In this document: in pieces, positions 47,010-59,267 of the stretch
Position numbering within the stretch: the first letter of the stretch is position 1
Layout of the letters: each line of letters begins with the position of its first letter
Assembly: GCF_010093815.1 (NCBI RefSeq)
Contig: NW_022985549.1
Location: forward strand, 1,571,446 to 1,635,445
From: Pseudovirgaria hyperparasitica
Taxonomy: Eukaryota; Ascomycota; Dothideomycetes; Acrospermales; Acrospermaceae
Reading direction: 5' to 3'
Length of the DNA: 64,000 bases
The notes under the pieces: model-generated
Told to the model about the DNA's origin: nothing
Databases searched by the model: none
Seen by the model: only the letters and a program-made list of their open reading frames with translations
Translations under genes and position numbers: made by a program

Positions 47010-49220
47010 ATGCCTACGCCGTCCCGAAGTGCGCGCAGAGTAGCATCCTCCCAATTGGCACAGCCGACTACGTCAAACACGCCCTCGAAGCGCAAGCGAG
47101 ATGAAGACCAATCGTCCGTATACGATGACTTTGAAGGTGCGCATGCCGCTGTCACGCCCCTGAAACGTCCGCGGAGAGGGCTCGTGAGCGTACCAAGTAG
47201 AGTTGAAAGTCCAAGGAGTAAAGAAACAGGAGTGAAAGGAACACCCCGAAAGCTGGCAAAGACAAGTCCTGTTATAGAAGATGACGAGCCAGCTCAGACT
47301 CGAACACCACGACGAAAAAATGGAGCAGCATATCGTGAGCCTGGAGCCACACCACAGAGCAAGAAAAAGCAGCCTCGAAAGAATGATGTAGTCGACGACC
47401 ACAATGAAGGAACGAACCATGGCACAGAGCAGGATGATGAGGATGAACTGGCGCCAAAGCCAGTGTCTACACCAAAGACACCGAAAAGCAGGAAGAATCG
47501 CGCGCTAGATATGCTCGCGATTGACATGTTACCGTCAGGCGCGAAGGCGCCGAGATCATCGGTGACGCAGAGTAGGAACATACCCATACTGGCGGACGAA
47601 GGCGAGGTGGACGGGTCAATGGATATGGAACACAGCTATACACCGGGAAGAACCCAGAAGCAGATGCCACGGACTCCATTCACGAAGAAACTGCTGGAAC
47701 TCAGCCCCAATGGAGTTGCACAGAACAGGCCCGTAGCAGAATGGACACCGAAGAAACCTATCAGCTCCTTGCAGACTGGCGACGTCGATAATCTGGGTCA
47801 GCTCAAGCTGCCTCGTGATGCCAAAGAACAGTTCCAAGCTTTCCTTCCAATTCTCCTAGAGAGAGTGACCAGCAAACGAGAAGGCCCGCTTGTAGGTCTC
47901 GATGAAGAGTACGCCAAAGTGCATCAACTACTACTCAACACAGTCGAGGCAGGGGAGGGCAATTCGATGCTACTCATAGGAGCTCGGGGGAGTGGCAAGT
48001 CTGCTCTTGTACGTAAGGCAATATCTGCTCTTTCAACAGATCATGCGGACGACTTCTACACCATACACCTGAACGGATTTATACATACGGACGACAAGAT
48101 CGCACTGAAAGAGATATGGAGGCAGCTCGGAAAAGAGATGGAAGTGGACGATGATAGCAAGAACTATGCTGATACTTTGCTCAAGCTTCTGGCGCTCTTG
48201 TCGCAGCCCACTGAGCCCGATAATGAAGAAGCTGGGAGAGTAGCGAAGGCAGTGATATTCATAATGGACGAGTTTGACCTCTTTGCTTCGCATCCTCGAC
48301 AAACCTTGTTATACAATCTCTTCGACATAGCACAGTCACGCAAGGCTCCCATCGCGGTACTCGGCCTTACAACACGGATAGACGTGGCAGAGAGCCTCGA
48401 AAAGCGTGTCAAGAGTCGCTTCAGTCATCGCTACGTCCACACCTCACTATCGAAAAGCCTGCCTGCATTCCGCGATCTCTGCAGAACCCTTCTCACCATC
48501 GAACCGACCGATCTCTCCGACACCGACCGCCACTATCACACCTTCACACCCAAATCACAGCCAAAATCAAAAACGCCAACATCCCCCGAGCCCTTCCTCA
48601 CCGCCTGGAACTCCGCCATAGCCGCCCTCTTCGCCCACCAACGCTTCATCTCACGCACTCTGGCGCCCATCTTCCACACCACAAAATCGCCCGCTGCCCT
48701 CCTCTCCACACTACACCCATACATCGCCTCCCTCTCCAAGCACTCCACGCCCCCAACCCGCAGCACCCTCGTCTCATCCTGCCTCGCCCACCACCATCTC
48801 GCGCCGCCCTCCGCGCCAGACTCCAAACTGCACCTCCTGCCTTCTCTCTCCGTCCTCGCCCTCTCTCTGCTCATCGCCGCCGCTCGCCTCGACATCATCA
48901 CCGACGCGCCCAGCTGCAACTTCAACATGGCGTATGCAGAGCTGTATGCGCTAGCAACGCGCGCGCGCATCAGTGCTGCGGCGTCTGGTCAGGCGGCTGT
49001 TGGCGCGGGTGTGCGTGTGTGGGGCCGCGAAGTCGCGCGGCGCGAGTGGGAGAAGTGTGTTGGATGGGAGCTGTTGCTGCCTGTTGTGGCGGGCGCGGCA
49101 GGTGCGGCGCTGGCGCCCACGAGTATGGTGCGCGCGGATGTGAGCCTGGAGGAGATTGCGGGAGTAGTGGGTGGCTTGGGTGTGGATCGTGTTGTGGAGG
49201 GCTGGTGTAGACAGTTATGA
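47010..49220 (+). CDS. orc4: Origin recognition complex subunit 4
   Basis: Orc4 is one of the AAA+ subunits of the six-protein complex that marks replication origins and loads MCM helicase. This is an intronless frame of 736 aa. The first ~270 residues are basic, Ser/Thr/Pro-rich and probably disordered (SARRVASSQLAQP, SKRKRDED, PKKPISSL); fungal Orc4 proteins often carry such extensions, and yeast Orc4 is only 529 aa. The AAA+ core has Walker A GARGSGKS at 324-331 and Walker B VIFIMDEFDLFASHPRQTLL from about 415, the Orc4-specific form. Sensor-like text GLTTRIDVAESLEKRVKSRF follows. The C-terminal 230 residues form the winged-helix region. The gene is convergent with fox2, only 218 bp apart. 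Confidence 0.95.
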   Translation: MPTPSRSARRVASSQLAQPTTSNTPSKRKRDEDQSSVYDDFEGAHAAVTPLKRPRRGLVSVPSRVESPRSKETGVKGTPRKLAKTSPVIEDDEPAQTRTPRRKNGAAYREPGATPQSKKKQPRKNDVVDDHNEGTNHGTEQDDEDELAPKPVSTPKTPKSRKNRALDMLAIDMLPSGAKAPRSSVTQSRNIPILADEGEVDGSMDMEHSYTPGRTQKQMPRTPFTKKLLELSPNGVAQNRPVAEWTPKKPISSLQTGDVDNLGQLKLPRDAKEQFQAFLPILLERVTSKREGPLVGLDEEYAKVHQLLLNTVEAGEGNSMLLIGARGSGKSALVRKAISALSTDHADDFYTIHLNGFIHTDDKIALKEIWRQLGKEMEVDDDSKNYADTLLKLLALLSQPTEPDNEEAGRVAKAVIFIMDEFDLFASHPRQTLLYNLFDIAQSRKAPIAVLGLTTRIDVAESLEKRVKSRFSHRYVHTSLSKSLPAFRDLCRTLLTIEPTDLSDTDRHYHTFTPKSQPKSKTPTSPEPFLTAWNSAIAALFAHQRFISRTLAPIFHTTKSPAALLSTLHPYIASLSKHSTPPTRSTLVSSCLAHHHLAPPSAPDSKLHLLPSLSVLALSLLIAAARLDIITDAPSCNFNMAYAELYALATRARISAAASGQAAVGAGVRVWGREVARREWEKCVGWELLLPVVAGAAGAALAPTSMVRADVSLEEIAGVVGGLGVDRVVEGWCRQL

Positions 49221-49438
49221 TCCTCTTGTTGCATGCTAGGTAGAGGAAACAGGAGTCGGTTGGCGATCAGTTTGTAGACCTCCGTGAATGGATCTGCCTT
49301 TTCGCATTTTATAGGCATTTGCATAGCGGGTTCAAGTATGGTAAGGCTATAACGTAGATATTTCGAGATTTATTTACATGATATGCATCTAGATCGTATG
49401 ACAGTCATACATAAAGGAACAATAAATTCACATCCTCC

Positions 49439-52368
49439 TCATAGTTTGGCCTTGCTCTGACCTAACAACTCCGCGCCTGCACCCGCAATGCACAGTTTTC
49501 CTGTCTCCACGACCTTCGTCTGGAAAATGACCTTATCTCCTTCTTTCCACATCTCCGTGCTCAGTGTCTGACCAGGCAGCACTGTGCCTGCGAAGCGCAC
49601 CTTAATGTTCTTGAACGCACCATACTTCTGTAGGATATGCTTGGCCGAGATGCCGAAGAAGCACAGGCCATGCAGAATTGGCACCTTGAAGCCACCGACC
49701 TTGCTGAACTCGGGGTCGATGTGTAGCGGGTTGCGGTCACCTGACAACCGGTAGACAGCGGCCTGCTCCTCGGTCGTCTTCTCCTCGACAGTCGCATCGG
49801 GAGCACGCTTGGGCGGCTGGTGAACTGCAGTTGCGGCACCACGCTGAGTGCCCTTCTTGGGGCCACCAAAGCCTCCAGATCCGCGGATGAATGCTGAGGA
49901 TTCGGAGTAGAAAACGTCTTCACCAGTGTTTGCGTCTTTGGTGGTGGCACCTGCCACGACGATAGCAGCGGCACCCTTGTCGACGACTTCGACAAGCTTG
50001 GGGTAGCAAACGAGCTTGGCTTCAGTTGGGATGGGGTATTTCTTGATCTCGAGATATTGTTCGCCGTGTAGCAGCATCATAGGGGAGAAGTTAGGTACGA
50101 TACTGGCGATATCATAGGGGGTCGCAGCGTTGAAAGGAGGTATAACACCGAAGGATGGGATGACTTGGAAGTTCTCGTCGTTCTCGAATACGAGGGGAAG
50201 GTCGGTGCGTTTGGCACCAAGGCCTAGATCTGTAGACTGTTAATTACGAATACCATAGTGCGCATAGTATGGACATACTGTATAGGATGACGTCCTTCTC
50301 GGTGTACTCGAATGGTGTGCCGTCGGCCTTTGCACTCTTCGCTTGCTCAATCTTGGCATTGTAGTCCTCCTCGTCATCATCACCTGAACCGTTGCTACGG
50401 TTCTTGAAGTTGGCCAGGATGGCCTCCAGGCCAGCGTTGGAGTCACCAGGGTGGTCCGCACGACCATCGTCGAAGTTGATGATCTTCTCCCACTTCTCGA
50501 GGACATGCTCAGGGGTAAGGGTGACATCGATGGGGAAGCCGTGACCACCACTTCGTTGCCACCTTGTCTGAGCTTGCCAGCCAGAACCGACTTCGTAGAG
50601 CCCGCCGGTCGGCTCAGGGCACTTGTCCGAGGCGAGCAGAAGGACCATGGGAGCGACAAAGTCGGGCTTGAGAGCTTGTACGACCTCCTCAGGCATGATG
50701 GTTCTCGTCATATTCGTGCCTGCGTTTGGTGCGATCGTGTTGACATAAATGTTGTACTTTGCGCCCTCACGGGCGAGCGCACGTGAGAACCCTAGGATAC
50801 CAATCTTGGCAGTAGAGTAGTTGGCCTGACCGAAGCTACCGTAGATACCACTAGTAGAGGCAGTGTTGATCACACGACCGTACTTTTGCTTGAGGAAGTA
50901 GGGCCAGGCAGCCTTCGTGACCTTGTAGGTTCCACGTAGATGGACGTTCATGACGGAGTTCCATAGATCCTCGGTCTGATTGTGGAAGGCCTTGTCGCGG
51001 AGGATACCAGCGTTGTTGATTAGGATATCAATGCGACCATACTTATCAATCGCAGTCTTCACCACCGCCTCACCGTCTTCGACATTGTTCTTGTCTCCAA
51101 CAGCTTCTCCGCCAAGCTTCTGAATCTCCTGAACGACAGCATCGGGGTTCATCAAGTCGTTAATAACGAGCTTAGCGCCTGCCTTGGCGAATTGCAGAGC
51201 ATATGCGCGACCTAGGCCACCACCAGCACCTGTGATGACCACAACCTTGCCCTTCAGGTTGACATCTTCACCCTGCTTATTCGTGGGCATTTGGTTCGCT
51301 TGCTCGAGCAGATCCATGAATTCTGCAGGGCCCGATGGATATTGAGGTTCCTTGTAGTTGACCACTTCGTCCCAGCGGGCAAGGATAGCACCAGGGTTCA
51401 TGGACTCGTCGGCCTTGAGGCAAGCACCCTTTGCACGCTCCCATCGGAGCTTGGCCACATGGCCACCACCAACTTCGAAGATAGAGCCAGTCTCCCTGGT
51501 GTTGTTCTTGTGTACCAAGGTAGCTACAAGTGGAACAACCCATTCAGGCTTGAGGTTCTCAAGAACGTCTGGTGGCATCACAGTAGCAGTCATACGGGAG
51601 GCGGCAATAGGTGCAATAACATTGCAGATTATGTTGTACTTGACACCCTCTTTAGCCAAGGTTTCCGTAAAGCCAACAAGACCAAGCTTAGCAGCTATGT
51701 ATGTGTTAGCGGTGCGTTTCGATCCTTATCCGTTTCATGACATACCGGAGTAGTTGGTTTGTCCAAAAGATCCGAACAGACCGGCCGCGGATGCAGTGTT
51801 AATGATACGTCCATATTTTTGTTTTTTGAAGTGCGGCCATGCGGCATGTGCGCATTTGTATGCTCCGAAGACGTGGACCTTCATTATCAAATCCCAGTCC
51901 TCGTCCTTCATATTCTTGAACGATATATCTCGCAGGATTCCGGCATTGTTGATGAGTACGTCAATACGACCGAAGGCCTTGATAGCGGTCTCAATGATCT
52001 TATCGCCATTCTCGACGCTGTCGTAGTTTGGTACAGCGTTACCACCGGCCTTCTTGATCTCATCGACAACGGTGTCAGCTGCCTAATAGTCTATTGTCAG
52101 CTCGCTGAGCTATAAAAAGATGATACTCAGTGCTCATCAGGCACCATATGGCCCGCCTGCTGACGCACTAATGCCCAGTGTTATTTGAGGAAATTGCCAG
52201 ACATACCTTGGCGCTACCACTGCCGTCGCCTTTGAAGCCACCGCCCAAGTCGTTCACAACGACATTGGCACCTCGTGCGCCAAAGAATGTAGCATAGGCT
52301 TTTCCGAGACCGCCACCAGCTCCCGTCACCACAACGGTCTGGCCGTCATATCTCAGCTCCTCTGGCAT
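49439..52368 (-). CDS. fox2: Peroxisomal multifunctional beta-oxidation enzyme (Fox2/MFE-2)
   Basis: Carries out steps two and three of peroxisomal fatty-acid oxidation: 2-enoyl-CoA hydration (hydratase 2) and (3R)-hydroxyacyl-CoA dehydrogenation. Four exons on the minus strand: 52207-52368, 51746-52082, 50279-51694, 49439-50229; 901 aa, the usual Fox2 length. Two tandem short-chain dehydrogenase domains start at [15 protein letters not shown] (residue ~12) and [17 protein letters not shown] (~317). Their catalytic pairs are NYSAAK (rebuilt across an intron) and NYSTAK; both keep NNAGILRD. The hydratase-2 domain has [17 protein letters not shown] near residue 800 and HGLCFFGI after it. The C-terminus is AKL, a peroxisomal targeting signal type 1. 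Two CCGAGG hexamers lie upstream, fitting induction by FarA-type factors. The mitochondrial route is separate. Confidence 0.96.
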
Positions 52369-52670
52369 TGTGTATATGTGCACAGCTCTTTCGACTATGT
52401 GGTATCCCAAATCGATTCGTCAATCTGAGCGCGCAGTAACTAGTCTTTTGTGCTAGCTAGCTTTCTCAGACTCTAGGTGGAGGTGTTTAGAAGAGCAGAA
52501 ATGTGGCTCGACTTTCGGCTTGAGTGGAATGTTTCGTTGAGAGAAAATAAGAGAGGCCACGAACTGTGGGAAGAGAAGAACTGAAGCTATACCGAGCATA
52601 TGATTGACGTCGGCATCGGCAGCAGCAGCAGCAACCACGGCACCGATGTCGTCAGCTGAGCCGAGGTAGA

Positions 52671-52676
52671 TTCGAG
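52671..52676. promoter_or_regulatory. CCGAGG (FarA/FarB-type) site upstream of fox2
   Basis: CCGAGG (CCTCGG on the other strand), about 300 bp before the fox2 start. Known Aspergillus FarA/FarB targets carry this hexamer. It is a short motif, so binding is inferred. Confidence 0.4.
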
Positions 52677-52912
52677 CGCCATTTTCGGTAAGCGCCTGTG
52701 TGGGGTAATTAGTGCAGGAGTATCCACGGTGGTAGCTGCAGTTTTCACATGCTCGCAACATGGCAGGACGCTACTTGCTTACCTTTGAACCCTTATAGCC
52801 TTGCCTTATTTCGACAAGACGTCTACTTGAGACATGATACTTGCCTAAATGAATAGACTAGCATACATTACTCTTCTACAGTGAATGCCCCGGGAGAACA
52901 CATAAAACGCAC

Positions 52913-52918
52913 CCGAGG
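52913..52918. promoter_or_regulatory. Second CCGAGG site upstream of fox2
   Basis: The same hexamer about 545 bp before the fox2 start and in the same orientation as the first. Confidence 0.35.
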
Positions 52919-55569
52919 AACTCTATGGCCTCGTCGCTTCCTGCGTACGCTGCTCGTCTTCGATGTCCAGAGTCTTTGGCTTTCAGTAACAACATAAGGA
53001 ACAGCATGACAATGAGAATATATTTTCTCTACTATGTCTTAGCAAAGACTCCACTTATAGCCTTCTTGGGACTACTCTTCCTACCCTGCCTGTTAAGCGG
53101 TCGTTGACTGTAACGCTAATCTGCCCGTGTAGATCTCGATGATCGTACATATTGCTACTGTATATTGGTACTTGTTGAGGTTCGTTCAAATAAAATCTAT
53201 GGTACACCGACGCGTCGTCCCGCTGGCTCCATCCGTCGCTGGAGAATCCTAGCAATCAGAAATGCTATTCGACAGGGCGGACGGGAGGGACGATCTCATC
53301 CCTTAACCAAAAAGACCTTGCAGTAAATTCTATAGAATCGGTAAGGGGCTGGACAGTCATAAAATAAAAATGCCCACTCGACGGTTTCGATGAGTCCTTG
53401 GGCGGGGAATGGGCGAAGACCACGCCCGGAGACGACAAGTATGACAAACGCCGCACTAACTGTGGCCAACATGGCGCAACGCGCATATTGTTGGCATAAC
53501 GTGATCGGAACGCCATGCGATCTACGAGGTCGGTGTGGACGGATGTTCGTGCCGCATGCTGCAGCCTACAGACGGCAAAGACTCAGGGCTGTGTTTACCG
53601 ACGTGAGGCGACATATACCGCGCCTCTACTCAGCTCTTTGATGATAGGATATAGAGCAATGGTGAGCGACACGACTAAAATTTGCCAGCTGTAAGTAAGT
53701 ACCTGGTGTTTTTGTTGGTAGCAAATTACGGTACCTGGATCGTGTCTGCCTTGTGTTTTGCAGTAGGCACAGGGAAGTGTCAGTCTTTGTGACACCGCAT
53801 GTTCACAGCCGCACCTGTAAGAGCTCTTATGTTAGGCATCGCACGAATCATGGTATCTAGTCGAATATATGCCGTTATAGGCAGGAGGCTGTATTCTTGT
53901 CCAGTCCATTACCGCGCAAGCGCTACAATTGAACTAAGCAGTAGGATGTAGTAGATTCAGCCATGGGGGGCTTGTTCACAGCTAGGGGGAACAAACGCAC
54001 ACCGTGATTCTTCTAAACGAAAAGAATGGGATACTTAAAACTCTCATTGGTGCCTGGCCTTCCAAATACTATCAGGTTGCTTGTGCCAAACAGATCCACA
54101 GGCGCAGACATTGAACGGACTTTGTAGAATATACCAGCACCATTGTACTCAATCAGACGTCATGCGCTAATAAAGGTCAGCAGGATAGGGTTACCCAACA
54201 CGACCATACTAGCTCTCGATGTCATAATTGGTTGTCGATCGTTCTCCTGACTGTCACAGTAAATTTACCATATACCTAATATAGATTTCACAAGCAAGGA
54301 CCATAGCCATGGTACCAAGTCATAGGGATGTGACCACACTTCGCGTCTAATATCCCATGTCCGCTAAGCTCAGTCTCCTGCAGATATACGGGGATCTAAC
54401 GACCCGGCATCGGTATTATAGCCCTATAGGGCTATGTTAGCAAGGATGAGTAGGCCAGGCTATCAGGTTATGTCGAGATCATCTGCAACTACCCGTCCAA
54501 TTGTAAACCTCAATTCTCATGTTACGAGTCAGATATACAACTCATCATGGTAATGTTGAAAGAACACCATTCGAGATGCACGTTGAGCACTCCGCTGGTC
54601 TCGAATTACAAGGGAGGCTATTGAGAGAACCTTCATATTGTAACGGTCAGATTAGTGCTGTATATGTAATATTACGGCTGGGAATTGGTTTTCCTAATCT
54701 TAGGCTGTTTATATACTGATTGAATAGTTGTAATGTAAGTACTGGCAGGTTTTCAGCGTTGATTTTGCTCTTGAACAATGCTTTGAGTAACTCAGGGATG
54801 AGTTAGTGGTATTTGCCTCTATGGAGGCGAATACAATATCATGGTCTTCTATTCTGCCTATTTGTTTGATTCTACGGCACGGCTCAAAGTTGCTTGAATG
54901 ACGTGGGTAAATTCCAGCTACGGCGTTAGATGTAATGTCCCAGTGGCTACGAGTGGCGTAGCCATCTCGCTTGAAGAAATGCATAGTCTTGTATGGCAAG
55001 GCCACTTATTATCTTTTCGACTTGGAGACGGTCAATGGACTAATCAGGCGGCACGCGTTGGCGTTCTTACGAAAGTGGAGAAATGCGGCGAACTCATAGC
55101 GCAAACAAAGTAGGTGCTTATCAGTATGCCTTGCTCGGTGTCTGAATGGACATGAACGAAGACACTGAAATATAGACACGACTGTGACCTAGGCACTTCG
55201 AGCCGACCAAGTTACGTTTCCAGAAGACGAGTCAAGGAGGCGTATAACAAGTCAGTGTGAAGATCCCAGCTAGAATGAGCCCATATCTCCTAAGTGAAGA
55301 CTCCACAGCAAAATTGGACCTTGACTCTCTCTTACTGTGTGCTAGACAAGCTCGTTTGACCGTTCCTGCAGTTGAGCCCCGGCTGTCACATCTAGGCCAT
55401 CCTAGAGCATGAAGGGGCGTCATAACCTCGTATGCCGTATAAAGTACCGCCGGTACAACTGACTGAATTGTTGATAGCATCACATTTTCACTTTGGACAG
55501 CCCACTGCACACATAATTCTCCTGAGTGGTACCACCCTTGATTCTCATAGAACGACATCAGGAGCAACA

Positions 55570-56775
55570 ATGTCCGACAGCTACGAAAACGCAGAGATAG
55601 AAGTTGAAATGGAGCGTACGGAATTCATGGGAAGGGAATATCAGACCTGGTCTGTAGAGCAGAACGTATATAAGGTTCCAATTGACGATGTAAGTTTGGT
55701 TGTAAGCCCTCAATCTCGCTTTCTGACCTAATTCTGGCAATACTGGCAGCGGCAACTAACTTGGTATATAGGAAGAAGAAGACCGTCTGGAAGAGGAACA
55801 TGCTATTATCTCTGGATTTTTCAGTACCACGGGTGAGGATCGTCTGTACTTCGCTCCGTTGACCAGACCCAAGAACATTCTTGAATGTGGCTATGGTAGA
55901 GGTCATTGGGCCATTGCGATCGCCAATCAGTTCCCAGATTCAACTGTAAGCTGAAATGGACGCATGGTAGCTGTAATTGAAGAGCGGTACTAAGTTTACT
56001 TGCAGGTTTGTGGCGTTGATATCAACTGGGAGGCACTTCCAGAAGAGCCTGAGAATCTTGTCCTCGAATGGGCTAACCTCAACAAGAATATAACATCCAA
56101 AAGTAAATCTGGGGAGCTGCAACAAGGAAAGTTCGATTACATCCATTCGAGATTCATTGCATTCGGACTCAGAGAAAAGAGATGGCCGAGCTACGTCAAA
56201 GAACTGAGAAGTCTCGTCAAGAGGGGTGGCTATGTTGAATTCGTAGAGTATGATTTCTTGTTCCAGTCTGATAGTGGATGGTGCGGCTATGATCCGAAGC
56301 AATTCGCAATTGGGCAGCTGTCGGATTATGTTCGCGATTGGCAGACGCGTTACCACTCCAGTGATGCGCGTGCTAGTACAAAGCTTGCGACCTTGATGGG
56401 AGACGCTGGCTACAAAAACGTAGTATCTGGGATGTATCAAGTACCTATCGGCAGCTGGGGTGATAGTAAGTTTCTAGTCTTGGGTATGTTGAACTGGTCC
56501 TTGCTTATGGCATCTCTTTCAGGTGAACACCATCGCTACTGGGGGGAGCGAAACAAAAACAACACCAAAAGGCTTTTAGAATCTTTTGCTCTATGGCCAC
56601 TTTCAGAATTTGGCTGGCCAGATTCAGAAGCCACAGTTCGCAGTTTGATAACAAGAGCTCAGCAGGATCTGGATAATCCGCACCTTCGGTTATACATCCG
56701 CCTGTAAGTGACTGGAGCCTATCGCCTAATCTAGCTAATTGTTGGTATAGCTATTATGCGTATGGATCGCGCTGA
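55570..56775 (+). CDS. LaeA-like SAM-dependent methyltransferase
   Basis: Exons 55570-55689, 55772-55945, 56006-56465, 56523-56703, 56751-56775 give 319 aa. It belongs to the fungal LaeA/TAM-type methyltransferase group: motif I ILECGYGRGHWAIAIA followed by VCGVDINW (SAM binding, about residues 76-105), FDYIHSRFIAFGLREKRWPS for the DxxHxR region, and LVKRGGYVEFVEYDF. The C-terminal arrangement (HHRYWGE, LESFALWPLSEF, LRLYIRLYYAYG) also fits this group. The last two exons are needed to reach the family's ending; without the 47-nt terminal intron the protein stops at LYIRL. LaeA itself governs secondary metabolism, but this group is large and most members have unknown targets. No biosynthetic cluster lies around it, so its role is open. 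Confidence 0.82.
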
Positions 56776-57794
56776 AGAGACATGTTTGGTTAGGTGGTAT
56801 ATGTTGTAGACTGTTCCTCAAGGAGATTCTGAAGCGGAAATTGCTTGATAGTTATAAGGTGTACTTATACGTAGCTTCTCCACGTGGGGCACCTCGTGGT
56901 GATGATGATTAGCTCATCCTTTTGACAAAGCTCTCTGTCGCTGTTTGTTGGCTTCTAATAGATGTTACCTTCAATTCTCTGATCATACTGGCTCGGAAAT
57001 CGATAACTGGAGCTCAATTGCCGATAGCGCATAGTGAAGAAATTTGTCTATCCTACTGTATACTTGAGCACAGTCACACGATCAAATAATGGTAAGGTAT
57101 GAAATCTTCTTGCCATAAAGAGGGCCCATGTAGGAAGTCTTATCTGAGATCTATTGTCTGAAACAGAAAGGTTTAATTTCTGCGTACGATACATCATTTA
57201 GGTATTTTTCATCACGCCTAGGTGCATCCGGATCTGCCCACGCCTCGTGTCATACGTCAACATGTTTTTATTTCCCCTGTGCTTCCACAAAAACTTCGGA
57301 AACGTCGGGACTTCGAACATTTCCGCCGTGCTACCGTGTCCGGATCAGCGCATCGCTTCGGTCCATTTGCATCTCAGAATCTCCGCACGCATCCGCGCTT
57401 TGTGTTGTAGCCAACCGTGGCCGAAATATTCCATTCGTCTTGTCGGAAAAATTCGTTGCCATGAAATTTCAGGTGGGCGGACACCATGACACCGATGATC
57501 ACTATAGCTATTTTTTCCTGACGGGAGCTCTTGTTCCGGTCGGCTCTGCGCATCCATTTAGCCAGAATCTAAACTTCGTATTTGTATCAGAAGCTGTCGG
57601 ACGATATCTGCAATATACCGCTGCATACGCTAGCCTAGCCACCCTGTAGTGCCGCGTTACATGGAATGCTAGTCAGTGCATATTCCGAGGCCTCAACCTT
57701 AGTGCTATATCGTTAATTAGTACTTAAAGCCATGTGGGTTCGCTGCTATGCCTGGTCTATGACGGCACGGCGCGATTCTTGCCACCTCACCATT
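56776..57794. other. Intergenic region
   Basis: No supported gene. Short frames at 57222-57650 have no motif. The GDSL esterase promoter lies at the right end. Confidence 0.5.
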
Positions 57795-59044
57795 ATGAAG
57801 TTCATCACTATCGTGGCGGTGGCTGGTGCTCTGGGTTTTGCTACTGCAATACCAACCCAGGAAAATGGTTACGGCAAAGGCTGGGATTTGCGAAATTTCA
57901 AGAGCCTCGTCGCTTTCGGCGATAGTTACACAGACGAGGTTTGTACAACAACGCGCTAGGCTTCATGCTTGGGGATTGACAATTCGTAGTCAAGACTGGC
58001 ATACTTTTCTGAGAACGGGGCTGCACCACCCGTCGGCACGATTCTACAGGAGGTCAGTAGCAGCACAAAAATTGATAGTCTTTTGGCTCATTGACGCAGG
58101 GCCTCGCAACCTCTACAGGCGGCCGTGTCTGGGCTCGTTATGTCGTGCAATACACTGGGGTCAACCTCTACAATTATGCTGTGTCTGGCGCGGTATGCTC
58201 AAACGATATAACGCCCCGATTCTTATCGGAAGCGCTTGGCCTATTCCCGTCCGTTCAGCAGTATGAGATCCCAGCCTTCATTGCAGACTCCGCATATGTC
58301 TCACCTCAGGGCAACAAGGTGCTCGATATCCCAGCAGACCAGACAGTGTACGCCATATGGATTGGGACGAATGATCTTGGTAACAAGGCATTCCTCACCG
58401 ACTCCCAGGTCAAAGGCAAAACCCTGGTCGACTATATGGACTGCGTCTACAGTGCACTTGACGAGGTGTACAAGAATGGCGGGAGATATTTTGTCGTGAT
58501 GAACGTTGCACCATTGCAACTACTCCCACAGTACGCAGTACCTGAAGCTGGTGGTCTCAGTGCGACGCAATACTGGAAAGATAAGCCCAGTAATATCACT
58601 GAAATAAGCTATCGTATGCTGGAGTCTGTTGTCACTGTCAACGACATCTACAAGTACAAAACGCCGTACGAGGTGAAAGTGGCACAACGCTACCCCGGCG
58701 CACAGTTTGCGGTATTCGACACAAATGCCTTAGTAAGTTGAACCTATCATTCGACGGCTTAACTTTCCTGACCAGTGCCTCAGCTTTCCGACATATACTA
58801 TCATCCCGAGCAATTTTTAAATGGTACTGCTCCTCTAGACGTCACAAGCTCTGTGAACGTGTGTGATGCGGTCACTGAGAAGTGTACGCGTGATCCTAAT
58901 GCAGATGCATATGCATGGTTTGACGCTCTGCATCCGAGTGAACAGACCGATCGCATTATCGCTCGCGAGTTTGTGGAATTGACCAAAGGAGCTAGCAAAT
59001 ACGCGACATACTGGGGCTGCGAAGAAGGAAATTTGAGCACTTAG
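57795..59044 (+). CDS. Secreted GDSL (SGNH) esterase, CE16-like
   Basis: Four exons: 57795-57938, 57990-58052, 58100-58732, 58784-59044; 366 aa. The N-terminus MKFITIVAVAGALGFATAIP is a signal peptide, so the enzyme is secreted. The SGNH blocks are present: block I LVAFGDSYTDE with the nucleophile Ser (about residue 44; split at the first intron), the YNYAVSGAVCS segment (block II), IGTNDLG (block III Asn) and the terminal catalytic pair in WFDALHPSEQTDRII. The order and spacing match fungal GDSL lipase/acetylesterases of CAZy family CE16, which remove acetyl groups from plant-wall sugars; a lipase role is possible. Several cysteines and two N-glycosylation sequons (NGTA, NITE) fit secretion. 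Nothing seems broken. Confidence 0.88.
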
Positions 59045-59267
59045 AATAGTGATATAGCATCGATGAGATGATTTGTTCCAAGACATGAAGTTTGTATTGA
59101 TTGTCAAACAGTTTTGATTATCACGTGCATTGCTTAGGTATTTCGGTGTCCGTGCCGCTTTAGCCGCAAACACCGACCTCTCCTTTTGAACGAAACACCA
59201 AGCTCACACCACTAAACAAGTCTCGCTTCTTTGTAGCATTCGCGCAAATCGGATTGAAACATAGATA

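Larger units (their letters stand above)
52369..55569. other. fox2 upstream region and long gene-free stretch
   Basis: Divergent region between fox2 and the methyltransferase gene. A stretch at about 52630-52730 (minus) reads ALTENGARIYLGSADDIG, faintly like a short-chain dehydrogenase strand, but has no gene context. From about 53800 to 55400 the DNA is AT-richer with only short frames, and I could not assign it to a repeat family. Confidence 0.45.

Noticed and set aside
46699-47010. 103-codon minus-strand frame overlapping the orc4 start
   Set aside because: No motif, and it lies in the orc4 promoter on the opposite strand.
52453-52761. Short-chain-dehydrogenase-like snippet ALTENGARIYLGSADDIG upstream of fox2
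   Set aside because: Only about 20 residues resemble the fold, with no glycine-rich motif or catalytic residues nearby; more likely fox2 leader or promoter sequence.
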